Shown piece by piece: positions 37,001-47,914 of a stretch of DNA of 64,000 bases. Every line of letters starts with the position of its first letter. Within the stretch, counting starts at the first letter, position 1. Under the pieces are notes generated by a model that had not been told where the DNA came from, made no database searches, and worked only from the letters and a program-made list of their open reading frames with translations. This stretch comes from Bathynomus jamesi (taxonomy: Eukaryota > Arthropoda > Malacostraca > Isopoda > Cirolanidae), in assembly GCA_023014485.1 (NCBI GenBank), contig JAJOZX010005806.1:1-64000 (forward strand), written 5' to 3'. The translations under genes and the position numbers were made by a program.

Positions 37001-38450
37001 ACACTGACATCCTTAAGACACTTTTGCTCTCATGGAGTGAGGGCTGGGATTTGTCCCCTGAACAGCCACATCTTCAATGAATATATCACCTTAGATAACC
37101 ATCTGGCTTGGTGCATGGGGCCAGGTCGCTTGAAGGTGTAGTTGTCAATGCTCCCTCCCAAGAAAATGATGGACAGATCGAGGAATTCCTGATAGTCATC
37201 TCGAAAGGATTTTGAGGAGTGTTTTTCCTCAGCAAAGCGGAGAATCCAATCTCTAATGGGGGCCAAGAGTCGATGCACCTCTTCATCATCCCATCCGGTG
37301 CCGTATGTTCCTGTGTCGATGAAGGTCCATTTGCTCTGAAACCTGCTGAACAATGGAACATCAGGTCCACTCATTGGGCCATAGCAAGCAGTGAAAACTC
37401 CACCAATCATCACTTCCATGATGTGATGACGGCAGGCAAAATGGAGAAGGTCTTTCTTCAACTTCTGCTCCAACAACACACACGCTCCATTCAAACGACC
37501 AGCATTGGAGGCAGTGGTGTCGAAACACATCCCCACGACAGATTCTTCGAGGCCCCAATCAGTCAATAATTCAAAAACTGCGCTGGCTTGGTGTTCTCCT
37601 GATCCAGTTGGTATTTTGGGGACTCCAAGGAGCTGAGATTGACCCGAAAAGGAGGAAATGAGCACAGGCAGCCGATCCACATGTGCATGGTCTCTGGTGT
37701 TGAGGAGGTCTGGAATAAGTTTTCCATCCCAGTGGATGATTGCAGGACCGGACTGAAAGGAAGCTTTTAGGCTACTGCAGATCATGATCCGATGTCGTTC
37801 TCTCTGCCATTTGATGGAGGTCCGGGTGATGTTAAAATTCATTGGGCTGTGGCCAAGGCTCAATGCAGTCTCTGCTATTATGTAGGTTGCCATCCTGTCC
37901 GTAGTGTGTGTCCGATCTAGGGCAGCAGCTAGATTTGATGTTATCACATTCTTGACTATTTTCACCTGTTTTGGAGGTCGCTTTCCACCTTTTGCCCATT
38001 CATCTTCGGTGGAGGATGACTCGTCAGTGACTGAGGATTCTGTTGAGGACACCAATACTGCTGTATCCGACGTTGATGCACCTTCATTGACTGCCTGCAA
38101 TACAATCGAAGAAAATGGACAATTAGTGTTAACGAACAACCTAATCATTGCAATCAAATGAAAGTAGGAATTTGAAGAACAATCTCACCTTTCTCTTTCG
38201 CATCTCCTCCTCCAGCTTGTTTTTCTTTTTCTGCTGTTTTTCTGTCTACTCCCACCATGCATCCCCGTCTTCCAGGCTCTCGCTGGGCCAGCAAGAAGGC
38301 CTTGTCTTCTGGGTTTTTGATTAGAGACAAGGCATCAGCATGTGCCATATCAAATAGGTTCCAAAGTGTCTCCTTGAATCCCTCTTCATTGTACACCTAT
38401 ATATAATAAATATATATAATATATATATGATAAATGTATTGACTATTGTA

Positions 38451-39838
38451 AAGGGTGTCAGGAAATGATTGCCCCCCCCCCCCTGTACAGAAGAAACTGA
38501 AAGGAATAGAAAAAAACAGACAAAACCACGTGAAAGCGTGTTTAATTTTGAATAAAAAACACTTGTTTTAATATCGGGTGTTGCCCCCATTTGCAGCTCT
38601 GATGGCCATTAATCGACGGGGGTATGATCCCAGAAGTGTCTCAAAGAGATCGGTATCATGACTCATTTCTTCAAGGACTTCGTTGATCTTTGCAGTCATA
38701 ATTTCTGTTGAATACCGATTCTGAATGGGTTGTTCCAGCATTAAGGACTCCACCCGATCCTTCATGATGGATCCGACATGTTCACAGACATTAAGATCGG
38801 GAGAATTGCCAGGCCATTCATTATTTCCGAAAAAATCAATGTTATTGTCCTTAAGCAGTTGTTGAGTCGCAAGTGCTTTCATACAGGGGGCTTTGTCGTG
38901 AAGAAAGGTTGCCTGTTCAACATCCAAAACACACTCGGGGTCTTTCAAAAACGGAATTACATGTTGGGCTAAAATTACATTTCGAAAATAAGGCCCATCC
39001 CAACTGGTTCCTCTTGGTTTGATAACCCAGATGAGCTTCCGAATAGAGAACATAATGAAAACACCCACACATGCTGGATTTTTTACTATTTCTCGATACT
39101 TCTGGTCGTCTGGGACCTCATCAGGAGTTGTTGCCCAAACCCGATCATTCTGAAAATTTGGTTTTCTGGAGACATAAACGAAGAATTCATCGCTGACAAC
39201 CAAGTGAAGGAAATCGTCTTCCGTCCATTCCTCAAGATAATCGCAAAACCATAGCCGATCTTCAATATTAAGATCACTCTTCCGTGGCTTAGCTATTTCA
39301 TGCCAAGCACTCAAGCTTTGGCGAACTCGAAATTGATGCACAAGTTGCCGATTGACTATCTTACCACGACGGATAAGTATCTCTTTCGCTACCTCAGAGC
39401 AGCTCTTCTTTCGGCGCCGTGATGCAGCAAGCACAATGTCTTTCGATTCTTGAGATAATTTCTCCGGTCTTCCTCCTCGAAATTCTGTTTCACAATCTTC
39501 AGGATTCTTATTCCAATTCCTTTTGACAAAGTCTTCTGATCTTTTTAATCTCTCAGCCACCCAGTGTCGAGTTATGAAAGTTGCACCAGCTTCCTTTGCT
39601 TCACGAAATGTGACAGCTTGAATGCGGTCAAGAACTCGCTTTTTCTCTGAATTGTTCAAAATAGATGATGCCATGGTTTCTGTGGGGAAAAAAATGGTAA
39701 GAATTAAAATCACAGGAATAGAATATAATGGTTTTTATTCAGATTTTAACGCTCTTTCAAGTGGTCTCGCCGGTTTTTATCTATCTCTTCTAGTTTCTGC
39801 TCTACAGGGGGGGGGGGCAATAATTTCCTGACATCCCG
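38451..39838 (-). mobile_element. Intact Tc1/mariner transposon (DD37E) in intron 1 of element E
   Basis: 1388 bp flanked by TA (38449-38450, 39839-39840). The ends share GTCAGGAAATNATTGCCCC and each contains a run of about 11-12 C (or G) at 38468-38481 and 39807-39818, followed by TGTACAG or TGTAGAG. It holds one complete ORF. Both ends and the gene look intact, so this is the best candidate in the window for a functional element. Confidence 0.93.
38568..39674 (-). CDS. Tc1/mariner transposase, DD37E
   Basis: An uninterrupted frame of 368 residues from the Met at 39674 (MASSILNNSEKKRVLDRIQA). An upstream in-frame Met at 39713 would add 13 hydrophobic residues and is less likely. N-terminal HTH regions cover roughly residues 10-60 and 85-125, with RGGRPEKLSQ between them. 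The catalytic triad, numbered in the longer 381-residue frame, is D175 (VVSDEFF), D273 (FLHDKAPC) and E311 (SPDLNVCEHV). The 37-residue spacing makes it DD37E, the spacing described for the TRT group of Tc1-like elements. No stop or frameshift is seen. It would cut and paste at TA sites in the nucleus. Confidence 0.92.
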   Translation of the reverse strand: MASSILNNSEKKRVLDRIQAVTFREAKEAGATFITRHWVAERLKRSEDFVKRNWNKNPEDCETEFRGGRPEKLSQESKDIVLAASRRRKKSCSEVAKEILIRRGKIVNRQLVHQFRVRQSLSAWHEIAKPRKSDLNIEDRLWFCDYLEEWTEDDFLHLVVSDEFFVYVSRKPNFQNDRVWATTPDEVPDDQKYREIVKNPACVGVFIMFSIRKLIWVIKPRGTSWDGPYFRNVILAQHVIPFLKDPECVLDVEQATFLHDKAPCMKALATQQLLKDNNIDFFGNNEWPGNSPDLNVCEHVGSIMKDRVESLMLEQPIQNRYSTEIMTAKINEVLEEMSHDTDLFETLLGSYPRRLMAIRAANGGNTRY

Positions 39839-41636
39839 TACAGTATAATATGTCATACTCTCGAGAAACTTTTATTTATCATTGATCATCCAACTCACCT
39901 GCTTCTGGCTCCTCCTCATTCGTCCTTTTTTTATTTTGATCCAATCTTGGTGAAGGTCCAAGATCTTTTGGATTCCTTTGTATTTTTCCCTTGTCGGGAT
40001 TCGAGCTTTGTTCCAAAATATTTCAAGTTGTACCCCACACTACTTGAGCACTTTCCTTCAACTCCTCCTTGAGATTAGTGTGGTGGTGAAGGAAGCATGA
40101 CAATACTTCTCCACGTGATGGTAATTTGCTTCCAAGAAGCTTGTCCTTCACTTTATCTCCTTCAAGGAGATAAAAGCAAGAGCTTCGAACTTGAGTCATC
40201 ATATATCCAACCACTAAACACAACCAATGAACACTACACCAATAATCTGTCAAGGAAAAGATGTATTACTGGAACTGGAACATAATATACAAGTAAATCT
40301 ACTAGGTAGTGCAAAAGTGCAAAAATGAAGTACTGTGTGCTACCCCTAAAAAGTGATTGATTTGGGAAAAAATTGGCCAGAGGTGTTTTCTCATTCATCC
40401 TCACAAGTTACCTCCCGGCAATAACAAAAAATCAAAACTTCAATTTTATGGACCACCCTATTGGACATGTGACTGGCTGATATTATACCTGGACAGCATT
40501 CTGTTGCGACGTGTTGTTGAGGCTGAGATGACGAAGTTATCCAGATCAGCCCCTCCAGCTTTCAAGGTGGCAGAAACCATGGCAGTAACTTGATTGTCTG
40601 ATAAACCAAGATGATCAGCTGTATTGCAGATGACATCACATTCCATGACCTTCCTTGGAAACGTCAAAGTCACACTAGTCACAGTGTCTTGATGGTGAGA
40701 ACATCCAGGATGAGGCTGATGGTAATCCATGTCCTCTGTGTTAGCGTCGTTGTCAGTTGAGTCACCCCAGGTAATGTCATCCACATGAACAACTGCCTCT
40801 TGTTCTGCTGCAGCTGTAAAATAGTACAACCTGTTAAGACAGTAATTGTTAAGTACATGCTAAATATCGCAATGGAGTAAAACTTAAAACTTTTTGTAAT
40901 GTTCAAAGTAATTAGTTTTACCTTGTTCTTGTCTATGCTGCAGTCTTTCATTCCTCGCTGCTTGCTGCAGGGATCTTCTCTCAAAAATCTTGTCATGACC
41001 AGACATATGACCTTTCCTCTCAGTCTTTTGGTCTTCGTAGAACCTGATATCCTCATCTTTCTTCTCTGGATAACAGTCTGTTGTTCTGTATTTCCTGGAT
41101 TGCATCTGGAGCTCCTATATCGAACAGGCTGTCTAATTCCAGCACAAATGCTCCTCTCTTTCCTCCAGGGTTACTTGCTCTTCCTTTGCTTTTCACCAGA
41201 GCACGATGTTTCTCATGTAGTTTCATGAAGAGCTTCATTGCGTTGTACTTGGTCATTGTCTTGATCCTAGCCATCTGCCAGAATGGGTTGATAGATTCAA
41301 CTGTTTCATATGCAAGGTCTTGAACCATGGGCCTCCCTGCATTTTCCGGTAAATTCTGAAGATTAAGGAAATACTGGAACGCCTGTCTGTTGGTGGGAAG
41401 CTGGGAACCACTGATAAAAGCTGAAGGGTATCCAACCAGGAAAGTTTCAGTGAGAGATCTGGTAGATGGCCCAGTTGACACCTGCCTGTGGACAGTACGT
41501 GGAGGTTCTGAGATATCAACTGTGCGCCCACGGAGCTCCCTCAGCTCCTTGCTTAATGCCATTGTGAAGTTGTAACTTGTAGATGGTTTTCTAGATTCTG
41601 ATTGAGTTTCTGTTGTTTCCTGAAAAATGATAGATA

Positions 41637-41667
<31 letters not shown>

Positions 41668-41688
41668 ATTTATTTATTATTTATTTAT

Positions 41689-41741
<53 letters not shown>
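41637..41741. repeat. (TTA)n / (TTTA)n microsatellite
   Basis: About 100 bp of ATT trinucleotides interrupted by a short TTTA block, near the 5' end of element F. Confidence 0.9.
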
Positions 41742-41742
<1 letters not shown>

Positions 41743-42077
41743 TAATTTTATGCTCTTTAATTTGATACCTAATTTGTTGCTCTATCTTGTTTAGATCAAA
41801 AGTTAAAGTGCAAAATATAATTCAAGGGACCCCGGAATTGGCGCTTTGGCCAATTTCAAGGCAGAAAATTTAAAGCTCCATGCGGCAATGCTTCCCAACA
41901 TCCTAGGTCAAAATAGTTGTGATTTTCGGCTTTTTCAGGTCAAAAAGCATGGGAAAATGTACAGAAACCTATGAAAATAAGAAAAAGTTGATTTTTGAAC
42001 AGGCCTACAGTGTTATATATGGATATGTTACATATATTTTATACATATGTAATTATATGCAAAGAATATTTAATATT

Positions 42078-42622
42078 CAGCCGTCCCTCGCTTAATGAAG
42101 GTTCAGTTAATGAATGTTTATTACTACTTTTGCATATTATGAAGGAAATTTTGCTATAACAAAGGTGAAGATTTTTTAAATCCGTGGCGTGCTACATTGG
42201 TGGTTCCTGCAACACAGGCAAGCTCTCTTCCCCGCCCAACACATGGTCTCCAACCTTCCCCGCAACACACTTTTGCAGCATCAGTGTTTGTTGTGGGTTC
42301 TCACGTGTTGCATTCATAATAAAAGTGACATTCTACAAAGTGTTATTGTTACTATTTTGTAACCCCAATATATAGTATGGCATCAAAATGTCCAAGCTCA
42401 ACATCATTGCCCAATCCAACGAAGAAGAGGAAGGCAATAACAATGAACTTAACAGTGAACTTTACCCACTCTATTTATATTAGGCTATCAAAAAAAGTGT
42501 GCTAGGAACCAAACTAAATTTTTCCTATATAAAACAATAGAAAATTAGGTCTCACTTAATGAATTTTCACATAACAAAGGCTTTTTAGGAATGTAACCCC
42601 TTTGTTAAGCAAGAAATGGCTG
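42078..42622. mobile_element. Tigger-like MITE
   Basis: Ends CAGCCGTCCCTCGCTTAATG and, reversed, CAGCCATTTCTTGCTTAAC. TA follows on the right (42623-42624); the left flank is TT. Internal sequence has the TTCAGTTAATGAATG type repeats seen in Tigger relics. 545 bp, no ORF I recognise. Confidence 0.7.
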
Positions 42623-42927
42623 TATACACAAATTTATAGGTTATATACAGTTCAGTATATATTCATAATATGAATAGTCAACATTTATATATACATATTA
42701 TATATTTAATAAGATTTTTACTTACCAAATATATATGAAGTCTATTTCTGCTTTATCATGAAACCAATGTTTCACCCACATCATACAGCTGCATTAAGAG
42801 GCCCCACATTCCCAGCCTTTGCTTGTCAAAATCTGCAAACTCGGGGTGAATCAAGTCGGTGCTTGATTCAAGGTCATTCAACCCAAGTCAAATTAATATG
42901 TATAATTTTGTACATTGTATATATATA

Positions 42928-43315
42928 CCGGGTGGCCCATAATTCCGGAACCATAGGAATAATTGTATTTTTTTTCTAATAATTCTTGTACTTTCTAATA
43001 ATATTTTTTTCTTTATTTTTTTTTTATGAATTACCTGGATGATGTACCGATAAACAAATGATGTGGCATGTTTTTTCAGCAAGATGGTGCACCTCCTCAT
43101 TTTACCATGCAAGTTCACAAATACCTTGATAAAACATTCCCCAACAGATGGATTGGCTGAAGAGATCCTATCAACTAGCCACCTAGATCACCAGATATCA
43201 CTCCACTCAATTCTTTTCATCAAAAAGAAAATAAAGAAAAAAAACATTATTAGAAAGTACAAGAATTATTTAAAAAAAAATTATTCCTATGGTTCCTGAA
43301 TTATGGGCCACCTAG
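42928..43315 (+). mobile_element. Tc1/mariner deletion derivative with transposase fragment
   Basis: Ends CCGGGTGGCCCATAATTC and, reversed, CTAGGTGGCCCATAATTC, both followed by GGAACCATAGGAATAAT. Left TA lies at 42926-42927; the right flank is less clear. The interior (about 43070-43205, plus strand) reads FFQQDGAPPHFTMQVHKYLD and later PPRSPDITPLN with a stop between. This is the second catalytic aspartate region of a mariner-type transposase. Confidence 0.8.
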
Positions 43316-43332
43316 TGTGTATATATATATAT

Positions 43333-45960
43333 TAGGGTGGTCCAAATCCATAGGGGGAAATTTCAAAATTGTCTTAGATAGTCTCCACAAGTGTGGTTTT
43401 TGTCCATTTAGTGTCCACATGGTCTGTGCAAAATTGCAGCGTGATTGGTGAATATTTAAAGGTCGCCCCACTCTGAATATATATATTATATAATGTACTT
43501 TTTCTTCCGTAGGTCCGATGGCTCAAACTCGATCAATTCCAAAAGTTTGGCTTCTAGGGATGGCAACTGGAACTTTATCCACGTCAAGGCTCCCTACATT
43601 CCTTGACGCCCTCCTCTTGGGGCAATACCACCACATCAATCAAAAGCAAACCACCTCCGACTGTCTGAACCAGGCATGCCAGAGGGTGATTGAAGTCTGG
43701 ACCCGAGCGCGGATCCCAACTCAACGGATCGACTTCTGTGTCCGTAAGCTTTCAAAGCTTTTAGACCGCTACAAAACACTCAAGAAGCACAGGACCAGGC
43801 AACGTGCCAGCGATAGAATGAATGAAGACATCTTCAAAGCGGACATCCAGGAACTGTTTGACATCGCAACCAGTGATGCCATGAGCACAATCGTCAACGT
43901 TGAGGACCGAAATTTCCTGTCCATGCAGCGCAAGGACGTCAATTCTTGCAGCATGGCTGGCATTGATAAGGAAACGACTACACAAGAGGACAGAAAGCGA
44001 TCCAGAATGGAGAAGGAAGCCAAGAGGAAGGCAAGGCATGAAGCAACACAGAAAGATTTGGAAGAAGCAGGAGTGTCATCAATTGATCTTTCCTCTTCTT
44101 CTTCTTCCCTTTTTTCGCAAGACGACGACGACTATAGACCATCGGTTCCGATTCCTTCTTCGTCTGAAGCTCCGGCACCAAAGCGTCCCAAGAACAAGGT
44201 TACGAACATTTTCCAATCTCCAGAAGTTATTGGAGCAATGGATCGCACCAATCTTTCTGACTGGAATGCTGTTTTCGTAACTGGAGCTGTATTACAGGCC
44301 GCGGGGCATGATCTGTCTGGGATGACGTGCTCTCGGAGCTCTATTCATCACTACAGAGAAAGTGGGTGAGAACAGGCAGCTCGAGAAGACCTAGAATCAT
44401 TCTCTCTAGAAGACCCTGTCCTTCTCCATTGGGACGGAAAGCTTCTCCCCGGCATTGAAGGGAAGAAGACGAATGTGCATTGGATAGCAATCCTTATAAC
44501 ATTCAATGGACAGGAGAAGCTGCTTGGTGTCCCAAAGATGAAACAAGGAACTGGAGAAGCACAGGCCCAGGCATGCCTTCAAACTATGAAATTATGGAAC
44601 GTGGAACAGCATGTGAGAGGTCTCGTCTTCGATACCACTGCGTCAAACACGGGTTTACATCGCGGAGCCTGTGTCAGGATTGAAGAAGCATTGGGTCGTG
44701 AGCTAGTTTGGATCGGTTGTCGACATCATATACTTGAAGTCGTACTTGCTGATGTCTTTGCCTCAATATTTGGCTCAACAGGAAGTCCTGAAACAGGCCT
44801 TTTTAAGCGATTTCAAAAGGAATGGCCATCTCTCTCCCACGAAGCATTTGTCTCAGCATCGGACAGCTTGTTCGAGAACCCTCAACTCCAAGAGATGAGA
44901 AAAGAGATGCTCACTTACTTACCTAACGCTCTTCAGGCAAGCCAACCTCGTGATGACTACAAGGAGTTCCTTGAACTATCTTTGCTCTTCCTGGGGGGAA
45001 AGACTGGTGGTCAACTCTTTATCCGAGCTCCGGGTCCCATGCACCACGCGAGATGGATGGCGAAGGCGATTTATGTGCTCAGCTGGCTTTATTTGTCAGT
45101 CTGATTTACGTCAAGTACTGGCATGAAGCGCCAATGGGGACACAAGCTCCTCTCAATGATCTCAAAATGCTGCATCTTCTGGAAAAATATCCACACGGAG
45201 GAGCTGCACAAGCGGCGAAGACAGCTCTAAGATGCCACCTGTGGTACTTGTCGGAGCATCTGATTGGACTGGCCTTCTTCGATAATAGGATCGATCCTGA
45301 TACCAAAAGGAGAATGGTTCAACACCTCCAACATCCCCAAAAGAATGGCTGCCCCCGACGAATCGACATGGCGGAAGCTGGTGTTGAAAATGATGTGGCA
45401 TCCTTCGTCACGAAAAGGACATTGACCCTCTTTGATGCCTTGAAAGTTGGAGGTAAGGAGGAAGCGCGCCAGTTACTTCAAAAAGATCCACGGGAATGGC
45501 CAAATGACAAGAACTACAGGGAACTTAGAGATCGCGCCTTAAAGATGAAAGTCGTCAATGATGCTGCCGAGCGAGGTATTGCTCTCGCACAATGCTACAA
45601 TGACACTTTGACACGAAACGAGGACCAGAAGCAGTACCTCCTACAACTCGTAGCCACCCACCGAAAACAGATACCAATACCATCCAAGGCGACTGATGCA
45701 GAAGAAATAATGAAGATACACCCATTATCATGTCCTATTGTCTTACTGTTTTCTTTCATATTCTTTGAGAACCAAAAAAAAATGTAGTTATTCAGTTGTC
45801 TATATATTTTCCCAAATTTTCAAAAAGGGGGCAAGTGGGGCGACCCTAAATATTAACCGAATAACGTGAAACTTTGCACAAATACTGTCCACACCAAGAG
45901 GCATAAAACCAACCTTGTGGAGAGAACTTAGTCGATGCTTTAACTTTTTGGACCACCCTA
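43333..45960 (+). mobile_element. TAGGG-ended DNA transposon (element B), clade 1
   Basis: Ends TAGGGTGGTCCAAA on both sides, with patchy inverted similarity for about 125 bp up to a GGTCGCCCCACT block. ATATATAT flanks both sides within (TA)n. 2.63 kb, with a plus-strand intronless gene. Confidence 0.9.
43518..45787 (+). pseudogene. Putative DDE transposase of element B, one stop and one frameshift
   Basis: Starts MAQTRSIPKVWLLG at 43518. The N-terminal domain has VIEVWTRARIPTQR and LQELFDI-type motifs (IQELFDIATSDAMS), then a basic coiled-coil-like stretch and a Ser-rich acidic linker. A TGA at 44367 interrupts, but the same frame continues with LLHWDGKLLPGIEG, LVFDTTASNTGLHRGA, GCRHHILEVVLADV, RDDYKEFLELSLLFLGG and PGPMHHARWMAKAIYVL. 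A single frameshift near 45100 leads to YWHEAPMGTQAPLNDLKML, CHLWYLSEHLIGLAFFD and VVNDAAERGIAL. Removing two lesions would restore the full length of about 740 residues. Motif order is identical to element A. Confidence 0.78.

Positions 45961-46014
<54 letters not shown>
45961..46014. repeat. (TA)n microsatellite
   Basis: TA tract between element B and the second mariner MITE copy. Confidence 0.95.
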
Positions 46015-46016
<2 letters not shown>

Positions 46017-46585
46017 GGGTGTCCGAGAATTATCTGTACAATTTTTGGCTGTTATTAAAAGTCAACCATGACGTGTAGAAATTCCAGTGTTGTCCCATTT
46101 TACAGAGAATCTCATTAAGTTTTTTCTGATACCACGTTTTGACAAGTTTTTTAGAAATGTACGCGGGTGACAGACATTGATGATTTAAAAGCAAGAATCA
46201 CAGCTGCTATTGAGCGAATTGATGTGGATATGCTGCAGCGTACATGGCAACATTTGGAGTATCGATTGGATGTTTTGCGAATCACTAATGGTGCACATAT
46301 CGAATGTTTGTAACAACGTTACTTTAATAAAAGAAACTTTTGAAAATGCAGATTCTAAATAATCTTGTTTAAGAATTTTACGTGTGTTATCAAGAATTTT
46401 ATTAAAAGATGAAATTGTACAGATAATGTTCGGACAAACTGGAATTTCTAAAAAACTTGTCAAAACTTGGTATCAGAAAAAACTTAGAGATTCTCTGTAA
46501 AATGGGACAACACTGGAATTTCTACACTTCATGGTTGACTTTTAATAACAGCCAAAAATTGCACAGATAATTCTCGGACACCCTG
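46015..46585 (+). mobile_element. Tc1/mariner MITE, copy 2
   Basis: 571 bp, starting CCGGGTGTCCGAG and ending GACACCCTG, flanked by TA (46013-46014, 46586-46587). Same structure as 2989-3561, with about 150-bp inverted arms and a transposase tail fragment (AAIERIDVDMLQRTWQHLEY), differing at roughly 15 positions. The near identity points to recent mobilisation of both. Confidence 0.93.
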
Positions 46586-46597
46586 TATATATATATA

Positions 46598-47914
46598 CAG
46601 GGTGGGGCAAAAGTAACTTCCTGATTTGAAATGTCTGTGATTTTCTAATGTATGATTTTTTTCATTTTTTTTTCAGATTTAATTAAAGAATGAGCCCTGA
46701 AGTTTTATTATGAATAAGTACACTCTGTAGCAGCATGCCAATATTATGGCAATTTATTGGAGAAACAATTCATCAATTATACAGATGCAGTGAGAATACT
46801 GTCGTGTTTACAACACAAGAACTCCTCCAATGGCACCAGCGATTCAAAGCTTTATTTCTCGATTTATGGCATTGGGAACAATGGGAGACTCGAGGCGTTC
46901 TGGTAGACCTTGAAGTAGTTGCTCCTGAGACTCTATTGATTGAGTAAGGCAGGATGTAGACAACAACCCAGAAACCTCAACGCAGAGACACGCTACTCAT
47001 TTAGGGATTGAACAATGGTCCCTGTGGCGAATTTTGACAGAAGATTTGGGTCTTTTTCCTTATAAGATACAGCTGGTGCAACAACTAAAGCCGATAGACC
47101 ATCAATTATGCCTACAATACAGCCATAATATTCTCAGTCTTGCAGAACAAAACAATGACTTCATATTGAATTTCATGATGAGCGACGAAGCACACTTTCA
47201 TTTGACGGGCTATGTTAATAAACAACATTGCAGATTCTGGGGTTCCCAAAATTTGCATATTATTCATGAGAGGCCTCTGCACTCCTTTTGTGTAACTGTT
47301 TGGTGTGGAATTACCAGTGCAAAAATAATCGGTCCCTATTTTTTGAGGATGATTAGGGAAATGCTGTAACTGTTAATGGAGAATGATACAGAGTGATGAT
47401 CAGAAACTTTTTAAAACCTAAGATGCAGCAGCTGAGTAGGAAGAACAGGACAGAATGTTGTTTCAACAGGATGGTGCTACGGCACACACGGCATGCCAAA
47501 CAATTGCCCTTTTAGAGTGTGTTTTTCCAAATCATCTTTTCATGCGATTTGGCGCTTTGATTTGGCCACCACGCTCACCCAATTTATCAGCCCCAGATTT
47601 TTTCCTATGGGGTTATCTTAAAGAACAGGTCTTTGCCAATAAACTGGAAACCGTCCAAGAGTTGAAAAACAACATTAGGTGGGAAATAAATGGTGTACCC
47701 CCAGAAGTTTTAAATAGAGTAATGGACAGTGCACTAGAAAGAGCGAGGATTTGCGAATGCCATAATGGTGGTCATCTACAAGATATTATTTTTCATGCAT
47801 AATAGAGATAAAATTCGATTCAGTAAAGAATTTAATAACATCAACACTTTTTTATTTTATCCCTTCATTAAAAGTTATAAGAGGAGGAAATCAGAAAGCG
47901 ACTTTTGCCACACC

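Larger units (their letters stand above)
36382..40253 (-). pseudogene. Intron-bearing putative DDE transposase of element E, nearly intact
   Basis: The minus-strand N terminus (from about 40253) reads LLGSKLPSRGEVLSCFLHHH, then NKARIPTREKYKGIQKI after a frame change near 40030. Intron 1 is 39898-38397 (donor CAG/GTGAGT) and contains the Tc1/mariner. Exon 2 is 38396-38189 with one frameshift in an A-rich run. Intron 2 is 38188-38095. The last exon has IIHWDGKLIPD, CFDTTASNAG, FACRHHIMEVMI, FRDDYQEFLDLSIIFLGG and RPGPMHQARWLSKVIYSLK. A single in-frame TGA lies near 37032, before GHLWYLSEEMVGLAIFD, and VVNDHAERRVALI comes near the end. Element A has an intronless equivalent, so introns vary within the clade. 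Confidence 0.75.
36124..40460 (-). mobile_element. TAGGG-ended DNA transposon (element E), clade 1, inserted in F
   Basis: Ends TAGGGTGGTCCA on both sides, with patchy inverted similarity for about 140 bp (including GAGAAAACACCTCTGG and AGGGGTAGCACA). An exact 8-bp duplication TTGGACAT lies at 36116-36123 and 40461-40468, inside the coding part of element F. Without the internal Tc1/mariner it is about 2.95 kb. Confidence 0.95.
34734..41562 (-). pseudogene. Putative DDE transposase of element F, split by element E
   Basis: The minus strand starts at 41562. 41562-41053 is the N-terminal part (NPFWQMARIKTMTKYNAMKL, then LDSLFDI). The frame shifts near 41055 into the KTERKGHMSGHDKIFERR region. 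An intron (about 40919-40816) precedes 40815-40469. Element E follows; removing E and one 8-bp duplication restores the frame, apart from an adjacent TGA. Then come ALHWDGKLLKDVL, LVFDTTSSNSGVHRGA, LACRHHILEILV, RADYREMAELTVIVLGG, RPGAIHQARWMA and, at 34922-34734, AVNDIAERGVKMM. Further frameshifts lie near 35660, 35255 and 34960. It is the most divergent clade 1 member, with the same motif order as element A. Confidence 0.75.
34255..42007 (-). mobile_element. TAGG-ended DNA transposon (element F), clade 1, outer shell of a three-level nest
   Basis: Long inverted repeats of about 250 bp: 34255-34511 starts TAGCCCTGTTCAAAAATCAAC and 41752-42007 is its inverse. An exact 9-bp duplication CAGTGTTAT lies at 34246-34254 and 42008-42016. 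Without element E (36124-40460) it is about 3.4 kb. The minus-strand gene is clade 1. A (TTA)n tract at 41637-41741 lies just inside the 5' end. Confidence 0.92.

Noticed and set aside
41637..41741. CRISPR-like or regulatory repeat array
   Set aside because: It is a simple ATT/TTTA microsatellite without spacers, and the genome is eukaryotic.
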